64,000 bases of DNA from positions 214,656 to 278,655 of the forward strand of contig NZ_PRDG01000003.1 in assembly GCF_017883985.1 (NCBI RefSeq). The letters run 5' to 3'. Shown piece after piece: positions 44,635-52,652 of this stretch. Under the pieces are notes generated by a model that made no database searches, had not been told where the DNA came from, and worked only from the letters and a program-made list of their open reading frames with translations. Made by a program: the position numbers and the translations under genes. Positions within the stretch are counted from its first letter, which is position 1. Each line of letters starts with the position of its first letter. This DNA is from Streptococcus oricebi. Its GTDB lineage: Bacteria > Bacillota > Bacilli > Lactobacillales > Streptococcaceae.

Positions 44635-45176
44635 TATCTGAACACTTCAAATGCATTATAGTGTATTTTTTTGTTTGACAAATTTTTGATTCTCACTTTA
44701 TAAGTCTTATTTTCTGTCGTAGAAAACGTGTACTTTCTTTTTTTATCAATAATGATACCCTTATTTGTTAAGGTAATTCCGTGCGAATGGTTATCATTTA
44801 AAATTTTTCGATAACCGGCCTGGCTATCCCAATAAGACACTTCCTTTTCTTTTATATTAAATTGTAAATCATGTTCTTTTTCATGCCATGAATCACGGCC
44901 TGTTAATAGTAACTGACCTCCGTCCAGATTATCAATATACAATTCGGTAATGGGCTCCAGTCCCTCTGTATTGGGCCTAATTTCAATTTCCACACTTTGA
45001 CCAGGTTGCAAAATATCAGGTTGGTCGCTTTGATAAAAAATATAATAGGCTCCCCAACCAAACACTAGAAGATAAATCAAGAACAACCATTTTCTTTTTT
45101 TCTTGGGCACATAAAAATTTGGGACAATAAGCAAAAGTAAGACCAATGGAATTAACAACCAAAGAATATAAATCAT
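44634..45176 (-). CDS. Immunity-like membrane protein B1 (type B)
   Basis: A 180-residue protein with two N-terminal membrane segments (about 3-19 and 30-48) separated by the basic loop VPKKKRKW. This places both the N-terminus and the main domain outside. The domain keeps the family blocks: LQPGQSVEIEIRPN, ELYIDNLDGGQLLLTGRDSWHE, GITLTNKGIIIDKKRKYTF, IKNLSNKKIHYNAFEVFR. Starts in an ATGA overlap with toxin-tail relic 1. Intact counterpart of the frameshifted B2. Confidence 0.7.
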   Translation of the reverse strand: MIYILWLLIPLVLLLLIVPNFYVPKKKRKWLFLIYLLVFGWGAYYIFYQSDQPDILQPGQSVEIEIRPNTEGLEPITELYIDNLDGGQLLLTGRDSWHEKEHDLQFNIKEKEVSYWDSQAGYRKILNDNHSHGITLTNKGIIIDKKRKYTFSTTENKTYKVRIKNLSNKKIHYNAFEVFR

Positions 45177-45250
45177 TTGTTATGTCCTTTCTTATAAGCA
45201 TCAATGCCGTCTTGGAGATTTTTACCGATTGGTCACCGTTGCTTTAAAAT
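45121..45250. repeat. 130 bp direct repeat, copy 1
   Basis: Near-identical to 43349-43478 (four mismatches by eye). It spans the end of A1, relic 1 and the start of B1. Recombination between the copies would delete B1, A2 and A3 (1772 bp) and leave a fused array. Confidence 0.85.
45173..45220 (-). pseudogene. Toxin-tail relic 1
   Basis: NLQDGIDAYKKGHNK-stop, 2 bp after the A1 stop. It aligns with the intact toxin end SIQDGIDAYKRRK. Its TGA overlaps the ATG of B1. Confidence 0.8.
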
Positions 45251-45731
45251 CAATGATTTTGTCTGACAAATTTTTAATCTCAATCGAATAATTTTTTCCA
45301 GAGTTAATATTTATTGTTTTCTTACCTTTAAATTGCATTATAATCCCGTCTTTATCCAAATATATATCATTGGTTTTAAGATTTTCAACTTGTTGTTTCT
45401 GAATTCCTTGACTTGTCTGGATATATTTGGTTATAGTTTGTTCTTCCGTATTGTAATAAGTATCTGTATTCTCATCTCTCCAGACTGAACTTCCCATCAA
45501 TTTTAGCTTTCCACCACTTAGATTATTAATCGTTATTTCTGTTGAACCCTCTTCTTGTTTAAGATTAGGGCGTATATTTATTTTAGCAACCTCCCCAGGA
45601 TTCAGAGTATATTTCCCTAAATTTGATACCCCCAAAATAAGTCCAACTAATACAACAATAAAAACAGCTAATGAAACAAAACAACCCCGATTTTTCTTTT
45701 TTTGTTTTTCTTTAATAGTCAACTCTGGCAT
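45222..45731 (-). CDS. Cognate immunity candidate A1 (type A)
   Basis: A 169-residue protein with a basic N-terminus (KEKQKKKNRG), one membrane segment (about 17-36) and an extracytoplasmic domain. It contains GKYTLNPGEVAKINIRPN, TINNLSGGKLKLMGSSVWRDE, NDIYLDKDGIIMQFKGKKT and IKNLSDKIIDFKATVTNR. It starts one base into the toxin stop codon (TAATG), the tightest coupling in the array, so it is the best candidate for protecting against the intact toxin. No known immunity family recognised. Confidence 0.75.
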   Translation of the reverse strand: MPELTIKEKQKKKNRGCFVSLAVFIVVLVGLILGVSNLGKYTLNPGEVAKINIRPNLKQEEGSTEITINNLSGGKLKLMGSSVWRDENTDTYYNTEEQTITKYIQTSQGIQKQQVENLKTNDIYLDKDGIIMQFKGKKTININSGKNYSIEIKNLSDKIIDFKATVTNR

Positions 45732-47110
45732 TACTTTCTCCTTTTATAAGCATCAATTCCATCTTGGATAGACTTAGCATCTCCTGCATTATCCCCATAG
45801 TTGCCCTCAAGAAGATTTTCCATATATTTTTGGATATCTTTATCGGAAATGACCTGAGCCAGACCTGCGCTAGACTTTAAATAACCGTCAGGCATGCCCA
45901 AATACTCTTTTCCAACATAGCCATAGAGGTAATTTCCTAGATAGTCTGGCTTCATGCCCTTTTCCCATTGGCGTCCCCAGACGGAAAATTTATAGCTATC
46001 GCTATAATTTCGCGTTTTTAAATCTAGCGGCTGACCTGTATTGACTAAACCTACAAAAGCTAAGTTGTCCCTAAAAAAATCATGAGTACGTTCACTCTTT
46101 ATAGTAACGTTATCCACTCTGATTTCAGCCTTTCTTTCTCCTATATCTAGAATATCGTCCCCTAATTTTTGAGCTATTTTTTTAATATCAATCCCTGATT
46201 TTTGTACCTTTTCTCCTAGCTTATCTTCAATATCTCTAACTCTCTGGTCATTTGTTGCATTCCACTTTCCCTCTTTGGGCTTATAACTTTTTCTTTCTTT
46301 CCAATACTCATCAAAGGCTTTTTTATTGATAGCATATAGAAAATCTTCATAAGCCTTGACGATTTTATCGGTCTTATCTACGGCTGTAGCAGTGCTTTTC
46401 TTAATCTGAGCCACCTTTTTTTGAAGTTTTTTCTCTTCTTTTTCTATCTTAGCTTTCTGAATCGCTTCTTGGTGCTGGGTCTTGATTTGGTCGATTTTTT
46501 TACTCCAGTCAGGCTGACTGGTGACTGCTGGAAAGCTACCAGCAAAGTGGGATAGGTCAGTTGAAATTTGGCCTAGTCCTGTTTGGACGGCCGTTTCGAG
46601 CTCAGAGATATTGGTCAATACCTGCGGAGCGGCTTGGAGAAAGCTGTTGAGCTTGCGTAATTTTTCGAGTTTTTCATCTCGCTGGGTCTTAATCCCCTCC
46701 ATTTTAGTCGAAAAGCTCTGGAGGGTAGCAGGCTTAGTGTCAGGGGACTTGGACATCATATTATAGGCATTTAGGAGAGAGTGCAGGGAATTGTCCAAAT
46801 TGGCTATATCTCTTTCGAGAACCTCACTGTCCAAATCTTCTGCTCCAACCATAGACTGGTAGAGGTCGGAAAGGGCAACTCCGGCCTGTCCCAGTTGCTC
46901 AACTAAAAGGCTAGCTCCTTGAGCTGCGGGAACTAAGATTGATTTGGAGTAGCTCTGGGCATTGCTGTAGGCTGCCCCTTTAAGGGCGGTTTCTGCGATA
47001 AAGTCTTGCAGGGCCTTTTGAATGGCACTATAGGACTGGGCCTGGCTCTGCATGACTTGGGCGATACTAGTCCCTTGAGTTTCTAAGGCTTGGTAAAATA
47101 CTTTAGCCAT
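45731..47110 (-). CDS. LXG-domain T7SS toxin with a type-44-like (Ntox44) C-terminus
   Basis: A 459-residue protein. The helical LXG domain (about 1-205) includes ALKGAAYSNAQSYSKSILVPA (the L-K-G motif). A Lys/Glu-rich coiled linker (about 205-280) follows. The C-terminal domain (about 340-459) has HDFFRDNLAFVGLVNTGQPLDLK in parts, WGRQWEKGMKPDYLGNYLYGYVG, LKSSAGLAQVISD and YGDNAGDAKSIQDGIDAY. The last blocks (GNxxYGxVG, DxxxDxxxIxxG) match my recollection of polymorphic toxin type 44; its biochemical activity is not certain. Overlaps the Lap2-like gene by 8 bp. Confidence 0.75.
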   Translation of the reverse strand: MAKVFYQALETQGTSIAQVMQSQAQSYSAIQKALQDFIAETALKGAAYSNAQSYSKSILVPAAQGASLLVEQLGQAGVALSDLYQSMVGAEDLDSEVLERDIANLDNSLHSLLNAYNMMSKSPDTKPATLQSFSTKMEGIKTQRDEKLEKLRKLNSFLQAAPQVLTNISELETAVQTGLGQISTDLSHFAGSFPAVTSQPDWSKKIDQIKTQHQEAIQKAKIEKEEKKLQKKVAQIKKSTATAVDKTDKIVKAYEDFLYAINKKAFDEYWKERKSYKPKEGKWNATNDQRVRDIEDKLGEKVQKSGIDIKKIAQKLGDDILDIGERKAEIRVDNVTIKSERTHDFFRDNLAFVGLVNTGQPLDLKTRNYSDSYKFSVWGRQWEKGMKPDYLGNYLYGYVGKEYLGMPDGYLKSSAGLAQVISDKDIQKYMENLLEGNYGDNAGDAKSIQDGIDAYKRRK

Positions 47111-47471
47111 TTTTTTCTTCCTCCTCTTGCTGGTAAAGACGACGGCGCTTATAGTGAAGGCTATCTAGTTGGTCTTCCAAGTCGTATCTTTGCTTTTTAA
47201 GCTCCTCGCGACTATCCTGAAAATCTTGGGCAATTTGGCCTTCTAAGACCCTAAAATCTGCCAAGATTTCCAGCTGTTTCATCTCTTCCTTGGGCGGGCG
47301 GACTTCCAGCTCCATTTTTTGCAAGTAGGAAAAACCTTGGGCAAACTGGCTTAAAGTCCCCTCCTCCCGCTTATCTAGGTCAATCTGGGCCTGATAGGTC
47401 TCTTCAATCGCCTCCTCTAGCTGATTGATTTCCTTTTCAAGGCTGGCTAGCTTAGTCTTGGGCTTGTCCAT
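47103..47471 (-). CDS. Lap2-like (DUF3958-type) LXG-associated protein
   Basis: A 122-residue, nearly all-helical charged protein (MDKPKTKLASLEKEINQLEEAIEE...), probably a coiled coil, no membrane segment. It overlaps the Lap1-like gene by 20 bp and the toxin by 8 bp, indicating translational coupling. Similar in size and position to 10516-10848 and to the partial gene at 1-202. Expected to bind the LXG domain for T7SS targeting. Confidence 0.65.
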   Translation of the reverse strand: MDKPKTKLASLEKEINQLEEAIEETYQAQIDLDKREEGTLSQFAQGFSYLQKMELEVRPPKEEMKQLEILADFRVLEGQIAQDFQDSREELKKQRYDLEDQLDSLHYKRRRLYQQEEEEKNG

Positions 47472-47748
47472 GGGCGGGCTGCTCCTTTATTTGACGGCTT
47501 AACAGGGCATCGGCGGCATCAAAGTCACTAGCCACTGTCTGAAGGGCTTGAACAAAGTCAACCTCCTGCTGGGACAGTTCCTGAGACCGGCTCTGAGCTC
47601 GACTCAGATAGGCCTGTAAGTCGCTATTGGTCTGGAATTGGCTCTGATTATCTAAAGTCGCTTCTCCAATCAGAGTCAGATTATTTGCAGCTTGAACGAT
47701 TGCCTGGGCGTGTTGGCCCGCTAGCTGGGAATTACTTGCAATAGTCAT
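47452..47748 (-). CDS. Lap1-like (DUF3130/TIGR04197) T7SS targeting protein
   Basis: A 98-residue WXG100-sized helical protein (MTIASNSQLAGQHAQAIVQA...). The FxxxD motif is F-D-A-A-D in VASDFDAADALLSRQ, near residue 77. AGGAGG lies 6-7 bp before the ATG. First gene of the third LXG operon, expressed from the promoter at 47777-47806. Confidence 0.75.
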   Translation of the reverse strand: MTIASNSQLAGQHAQAIVQAANNLTLIGEATLDNQSQFQTNSDLQAYLSRAQSRSQELSQQEVDFVQALQTVASDFDAADALLSRQIKEQPAHGQAQD

Positions 47749-47776
47749 CCTAATCCTCCTAAAAGACGTTTTTTAT

Positions 47777-47806
47777 AGTATAGCATAGTTCTCTTTTTTT
47801 AGACAA
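47777..47806 (-). promoter_or_regulatory. Promoter of the third LXG module
   Basis: The minus strand has TTGTCT (47801-47806), an 18 bp spacer and TATACT (47777-47782), about 28 bp before Lap1. Confidence 0.6.
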
Positions 47807-47811
47807 TTTTT

Positions 47812-48903
47812 TTAAAATCGCCTGAAAAAGAGGCGGCTCAAGATTTTTCTAAACCGAGAAAACCGCCACCAGGGCTCTTTTAGCAGGTCCTTAAAGTCCC
47901 GACAAGCCTGGTCAACACAGGCCTTGTTACTCTTACCGGCCTGGGCATAGTAGCCTTTAGGAGCTAGGTAACCATGCTGACTCTTATCATACTTAGGGGC
48001 TCGAAAACGCTGACCTTGATTTTTAACAACCCTGTCTCGAAAGGCGGGATCCCAGAGGGCTGGGGGCTTGACATCGTAGCGGGTATGGGATTTTTGATTT
48101 TGGACGGAATCATCCTGACCATAGTTAAAGCTGGCCCCATTGACAATACCGTTGATACTGGCCCCTTCTGGGTCGATTTCATTGAGAAAATTTCCAGCTG
48201 CATCTAGGATAAACTCGGTATGAAAATTCATCAGAATTTTATAGTTGGCCTGATAGGCTTGACCGCTGGGATAGACAGCTTGACCAGCCTCATCAATATA
48301 GGCCTTATTATGCAGACGAGCAGACGGCCCAATGGCATAGGAGAGTTTCTTATCACTTCTAAAATAGGCAGCCAGAGCTTGACTATCGGTCATGGCTCCT
48401 TTTCGATAGTGGTCTCGTACCCACTGGGCCTGCTGGGCTGAGATGACATAGCGAAATTGGTGGAGCTGGCGCTTTAGTATCTCCTCTTCTCCTCTACTGG
48501 TAAAGGTCTCGGCAGGAAAGGCCCGGCGGAGTAGGCTGGAAAATTCAGCCCAAAAGGGATCGGCTGGACTCAGAGCAGGGTCTATCCGTTCGACTAGCTC
48601 CTGGGCCTCCCTTTGACTGCCGGTTAATTCCTGGGGCATGCCCAGATAAGTCATGGCTAGTCGTAAAAGTTGGCGGGCTCTTTCTTGAGAGGCCCCTTGA
48701 CTATCCAGTCGCCATAGCTTTTTAAAGAGACGGCTCCCAAAAAGGCGGAGACTGGCCAAGGCTAAAGTCCAGTCCTCTAAACTAGGCAAGTCCGCCAGCT
48801 CTTCTTGATAGAGACTAGCAGCCTTCCTAGACCAACCTTCTGCTTGCAGAATTTTTCCTTCTTCTTCTAACTTGGCTTGAAGCTGATGATGGTTTTCTTT
48901 CAT
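47812..48903 (-). CDS. DUF3114-like protein at the LXG island border
   Basis: A 363-residue protein without signal peptide. The N-terminal half is helical, charged and possibly repeat-like. The C-terminal half has RHNKAYIDEAG-type residues (SARLHNKAYIDE), MNFHTEFILDAAGNFLNEIDPEGASINGIVNGASFNYG in parts and RAPKYDKSQHGYLAPKGYYAQAGKS. I recall such blocks from streptococcal DUF3114 proteins; function unknown. ATG 48903 chosen for its GGAGGAG; an ATG at 48930 lacks one. It ends just before the LXG promoter and has its own extended -10 (TGTTATAAT near 48950). Confidence 0.6.
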   Translation of the reverse strand: MKENHHQLQAKLEEEGKILQAEGWSRKAASLYQEELADLPSLEDWTLALASLRLFGSRLFKKLWRLDSQGASQERARQLLRLAMTYLGMPQELTGSQREAQELVERIDPALSPADPFWAEFSSLLRRAFPAETFTSRGEEEILKRQLHQFRYVISAQQAQWVRDHYRKGAMTDSQALAAYFRSDKKLSYAIGPSARLHNKAYIDEAGQAVYPSGQAYQANYKILMNFHTEFILDAAGNFLNEIDPEGASINGIVNGASFNYGQDDSVQNQKSHTRYDVKPPALWDPAFRDRVVKNQGQRFRAPKYDKSQHGYLAPKGYYAQAGKSNKACVDQACRDFKDLLKEPWWRFSRFRKILSRLFFRRF

Positions 48904-49021
48904 AGTAGGCTCCTCCCCTCCTCTTTCCATCTTTTCTTACCTATTATAACACAGAAGCCCAAGGTTTATTATTAGGTCTATTTTTGATATACTAGTAGTA
49001 GAAAAGACAAAGAGGTCCACC

Positions 49022-49669
49022 ATGACGCCAAATAAAGAAGACTATCTCAAATGTATCTACGAGATTAGTACCCATACCCAGAAAATCACCAATAAAGAAA
49101 TCGCCCAGCTCATGCAGGTCTCGCCACCAGCCGTAACCGAAATGATTAAGAAAATGCTGGCTGAAAACCTGCTTGTCAAGGACAAGAAGCGGGGCTATAA
49201 ACTAACCCAGCTAGGCTTGGAGCTGGTCTCTGAACTCTACCGCAAGCACCGCTTAATCGAGGTCTTTCTGGTCAATCATCTGGGCTATACAACCGATGAA
49301 ATCCATGAAGAAGCCGAGGTCTTGGAGCATACCGTCTCTGAACGCTTTGTCGAACGCCTGGATCAAATGCTTGATTTTCCCGAGACCTGTCCTCATGGGG
49401 GAACAGTTCCAGCCAAGGGTCAACTCCTGGTTGAACAATACCAGCTAACCCTGGAAGCGGCCAAGGAGGCGGGAAACTATATCCTGCGCCGGGTCCATGA
49501 TGACTTTGAGCTCCTCAAATACTTGGAAAAGCAGGAACTAAAAATCGGGGACCAAATTCGCCTTATCCACTACGACCCCTATACCCAAGTCTACCTGCTG
49601 GAAGTCAAGGACCAGGAAATCCAGGTCGGCCCCCTAATCGCCCAACAAATCTATGTCGAAAAATGCTAG
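49022..49669 (+). CDS. sloR: DtxR-family metalloregulator SloR
   Basis: A 215-residue Mn-dependent repressor: N-terminal HTH (about 1-65, NKEIAQLMQVSPPAVTEMIKKM), dimerisation/metal domain (about 66-140, RKHRLIEVFLVNHLGY, EEAEVLEHTVSERFVERLD, CPHGGTVP) and an SH3-like C-terminal domain. Orthologue of SloR/ScaR/MtsR/PsaR, which represses the Mn transporter at sites like 39581-39625. Separated from sloABC-tpx here by the LXG island; in S. mutans it directly follows sloC. Confidence 0.93.
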   Translation: MTPNKEDYLKCIYEISTHTQKITNKEIAQLMQVSPPAVTEMIKKMLAENLLVKDKKRGYKLTQLGLELVSELYRKHRLIEVFLVNHLGYTTDEIHEEAEVLEHTVSERFVERLDQMLDFPETCPHGGTVPAKGQLLVEQYQLTLEAAKEAGNYILRRVHDDFELLKYLEKQELKIGDQIRLIHYDPYTQVYLLEVKDQEIQVGPLIAQQIYVEKC

Positions 49670-49711
49670 AAGCCCTAAAGACGGCCCTACTAGCTTGATC
49701 GAGTCCATAAC

Positions 49712-49775
49712 AAAAAGAGCCTGTCAGTCTCAGCCAGTTCTTCAACTGGCTGGGGCTGACTCGGGCTCTTTTTTA
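49712..49775. terminator. Bidirectional terminator sloR / dtd
   Basis: AAAAAGAGCC...GGGCTCTTTTTT outer stem, with CAGCCAGT-TCTTCA-ACTGGCTG inner stem, between convergent genes. Confidence 0.85.
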
Positions 49776-50216
49776 CTTGTTTTTACTGTCTAAAAGAATG
49801 GTGACTGGACCGTCATTGACTAGCTCTACCTTCATATCCGCCCCAAAAACACCTGTCTGGACCGGGAGGTCCTGGGCCAGAAGACGATTAAAATCCTCAT
49901 AGAGAATCCGAGCCACATCAGGGGCAGCCGCCCCAATAAAGGCGGGCCGATTTCCTTTTTTGCTATTGGCATAGAGGGTAAACTGGGAAACCGATAAAAT
50001 CTGACCTTGAATATCTCGGATGGACAAGTTCATCTTGCCAGCTGAATCTTCAAAAATCCGCATATCCCTGATTTTACGACTAGTGTAGAGCAGGTCCTCT
50101 AACTCATCATCCGGCCCAAAGCCTACCAAGAGGAGCAGACCCTGCTCGATTGCGGCCTGGACTTGCCCCTCAATGGTGACAGAGGCTCTCTTTACTCTCT
50201 GAATGACTACTTTCAT
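49773..50216 (-). CDS. dtd: D-aminoacyl-tRNA deacylase
   Basis: A 147-residue DTD-type chiral proofreader that hydrolyses D-aa-tRNA (and Gly-tRNA-Ala). Signature motifs SVSQFTLYA (about 78-86) and [12 protein letters not shown] near 132-143 are both present. 40 bp downstream of relA on the same strand, the usual Firmicute pair. Confidence 0.95.
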   Translation of the reverse strand: MKVVIQRVKRASVTIEGQVQAAIEQGLLLLVGFGPDDELEDLLYTSRKIRDMRIFEDSAGKMNLSIRDIQGQILSVSQFTLYANSKKGNRPAFIGAAAPDVARILYEDFNRLLAQDLPVQTGVFGADMKVELVNDGPVTILLDSKNK

Positions 50217-50256
50217 CTCTTAGCTACCTCCATTTTCCTCTTTCTGTGGGACTAAT

Positions 50257-52473
50257 TTAACCGTTGGTCCGCTTGACCGAGTAAACCTCTGGGACACTCT
50301 TAATCTTATCCACCACTGTGGTGAGGGTAGACAGGTTGGCAATCCCAAAGGAAACATGGATATTAGCAAATTTCATATCCTTGGTCGGTTGGGCATTGAC
50401 CGTTGAGATGTTCTTGGTGGTATTGGATAGAACCTGCAAGACATCGTTGAGTAGGCCACTGCGATTGAGGCCATAAATGTCGATATGGGCCATGTATTCC
50501 TTGCTGCTATTATTGTCCTCCCATTCGACATCAATCAGACGTTGTTCATAATTGTCCTGGGCCTTGAGGTTCATGCAGTCCATCCGGTGGATGGCCACCC
50601 CTCGTCCCTTGGTGATGTAGCCGACAATTTCATCTCCAGGTACAGGATTACAACATTTGGCAATCCGAATCAAGAGACCTGATGCCCCTTGAATAACCAC
50701 GCCCCCCTCATGCTTGACCTTGAGGGTATCCTTATTTTCCCGCTTGACCTCTCCTCCTTTAACCAACTCTTCTGCCTCGGCCCTGGCCTTGGCCCTCTCT
50801 TCTTCCCGCCTTTCCTTTTCAGTCAGACGGTTGAAGATGGAAATCGCACTGATTTCACCAAAACCAATTGCCGCAAAGAGGGCTTCTTCGGTCTTGTAGC
50901 TGGTCTTTTGGAGTAACTCTTCCATGTGCTTGCGATCCAAATAGCGGTTAGCCACATAGCCCTGCTCCTGAAATTGATTTTGGAGTAGTTCCCGGCCCTT
51001 GGAAATGGAGAGTTCCTTGTCTTGATTTTTGAAAAATTGACGGATTTTATTGCGGGCCTTGCTGGTTTTTACTAGGCCAATCCAGTCCCGGCTAGGTCCA
51101 AAGGAGTTGGAGCTGGTGATGATTTCAACCTGGTCTCCTGTCCGCAATTTGGTGGTCAAGGGAACCATGCGACCATTGACCTTGGCCCCGGTCGCCCGCT
51201 CTCCAACCTTGGTGTGAATCTCATAGGCAAAGTCGATTGGGCCTGAGTCCTTGGGCAGGGCCCGAACCGAACCATCTGGGGTAAAGACATAAATCTCTTC
51301 GGCCAGATAGTTTTCCTTGACCGAGTCAACAAATTCCTTGGCGTCACCTGACTCAGCCTGCAATTCCATCAGTTCATTGATCCAGTTCATCCCGATAGCT
51401 GACTCACGACTATCTACCTTGCCCTTGACCCCTTTTTTATAGGCCCAGTGGGCAGCTACCCCGTACTCGGCTACCTCGTGCATTTCCTTGGTCCGAATCT
51501 GAAATTCAATCGGTCCCTTGGGACCATAAACGGTAGTATGGATAGACTGGTATCCATTGGCCTTGCGGTTGGCAATATAGTCTTTGAAACGACCCGGCAT
51601 GGGTTTCCAGAGCTCATGGATATAGCCCAACATGGCATAGACATCACTCTGGGTCTCCAGGATACAGCGAATGGCAATCAGGTCATAAATCTCATCAAAG
51701 CGCTTCTTCTTATCCTGCATCTTGCGGTAGATAGAGTAGATGTGCTTGGGCCGACCATAGATTTGGCCATGGAGATGGCGTTCTCCAGCATAGGTCTCAA
51801 TCTTATAGACGACCTCCTCTACTAGGGCCTCCCGCTCCCGTCGTTTTTCCTTCATCAGATGGGAAATCTTGTAAAACTCGGTTTCGTTCAAGTAGCGAAA
51901 GGAAAGGTCCTCCAACTCCCACTTGACACTGGAAATCCCCAGACGATGAGCCAGCGGGGCATAGATTTCCATGGTTTCCCGCGAAATCCTTTCCTGTTTG
52001 TCCTTACGCAGGTGTTTGAGAGTCCGCATATTGTGGAGACGGTCGGCTAGCTTGACCAAGATGACCCGAATGTCCTGGGACATGGCCATGAGCATCTTGC
52101 GATGGTTTTCGGCTAGCTGTTCTTCGTGGGACTTGTACTTGACCTTCCCTAGCTTGGTCACCCCGTCCACAATCGCCCTTACATCATGGCCAAATTCCCG
52201 CTCCAAATCATCTAGATTGGCCTTGGTATCCTCAACTACATCATGCAAAAAACCACAGGCCACCGTTACCGCATCCAGTTTTAACTGGGCAAGAATCCCC
52301 GCCACCTGAATGGGATGAACGATATAGGGCTCTCCTGATTTACGAAATTGACCGCTATGGCAGTCGACAGCATAAACCAGCGCCTTTTGAACGAAGGCCA
52401 CATCTTCTGCTGCTAAATACTTTCTGGTCAGAGCGACAACTTGGTCCCCTGTTAAATTCACTTCTTTTGGCAT
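50257..52473 (-). CDS. relA: Bifunctional (p)ppGpp synthetase/hydrolase Rel
   Basis: A 738-residue RSH protein controlling the stringent response. HD hydrolase domain (about 25-180, HDVVEDTKANLDDLEREFG near 77), synthetase domain (about 235-350, RPKHIYSIYRKMQDKKKRFDEIYDL, KANGYQSIHTTVYGP in parts), TGS (about 395-460), zinc-finger/CC region (KCCNPVPGDEIVGYITKGRGVAIHRMDC) and a C-terminal ACT domain. All domains are complete. Conserved next to dtd. Confidence 0.96.
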   Translation of the reverse strand: MPKEVNLTGDQVVALTRKYLAAEDVAFVQKALVYAVDCHSGQFRKSGEPYIVHPIQVAGILAQLKLDAVTVACGFLHDVVEDTKANLDDLEREFGHDVRAIVDGVTKLGKVKYKSHEEQLAENHRKMLMAMSQDIRVILVKLADRLHNMRTLKHLRKDKQERISRETMEIYAPLAHRLGISSVKWELEDLSFRYLNETEFYKISHLMKEKRREREALVEEVVYKIETYAGERHLHGQIYGRPKHIYSIYRKMQDKKKRFDEIYDLIAIRCILETQSDVYAMLGYIHELWKPMPGRFKDYIANRKANGYQSIHTTVYGPKGPIEFQIRTKEMHEVAEYGVAAHWAYKKGVKGKVDSRESAIGMNWINELMELQAESGDAKEFVDSVKENYLAEEIYVFTPDGSVRALPKDSGPIDFAYEIHTKVGERATGAKVNGRMVPLTTKLRTGDQVEIITSSNSFGPSRDWIGLVKTSKARNKIRQFFKNQDKELSISKGRELLQNQFQEQGYVANRYLDRKHMEELLQKTSYKTEEALFAAIGFGEISAISIFNRLTEKERREEERAKARAEAEELVKGGEVKRENKDTLKVKHEGGVVIQGASGLLIRIAKCCNPVPGDEIVGYITKGRGVAIHRMDCMNLKAQDNYEQRLIDVEWEDNNSSKEYMAHIDIYGLNRSGLLNDVLQVLSNTTKNISTVNAQPTKDMKFANIHVSFGIANLSTLTTVVDKIKSVPEVYSVKRTNG

Positions 52474-52599
52474 CTTTACTCTCCAGTTCTTCTTACCATT
52501 TTAACACTTTTAAGCCAAGAATAAAACCTCTTAGACCTATAATTCTAGTGGCAAGGGGAAAAGTAGATAGAAGCAGAAAGTCTTCCTCTTCTAGTCCTA

Positions 52600-52628
52600 T
52601 TGATGAAGGTAGGCTCATATTGTATAAT
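52600..52628 (+). promoter_or_regulatory. Promoter in front of the truncated nucleotidase gene
   Basis: TTGATG (52600-52605), 17 bp and TATAAT (52623-52628). The open nucleotidase frame begins only 25 bp later with no start codon, so leader, ribosome site and signal peptide appear to be missing. Confidence 0.5.
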
Positions 52629-52652
52629 GAAAATTGGGAACTGCTCAATTAA

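Noticed and set aside
42798..48903. Prophage or integrative element
   Set aside because: No integrase, attachment-site repeats, replication or structural genes; the content fits a T7SS toxin island only.
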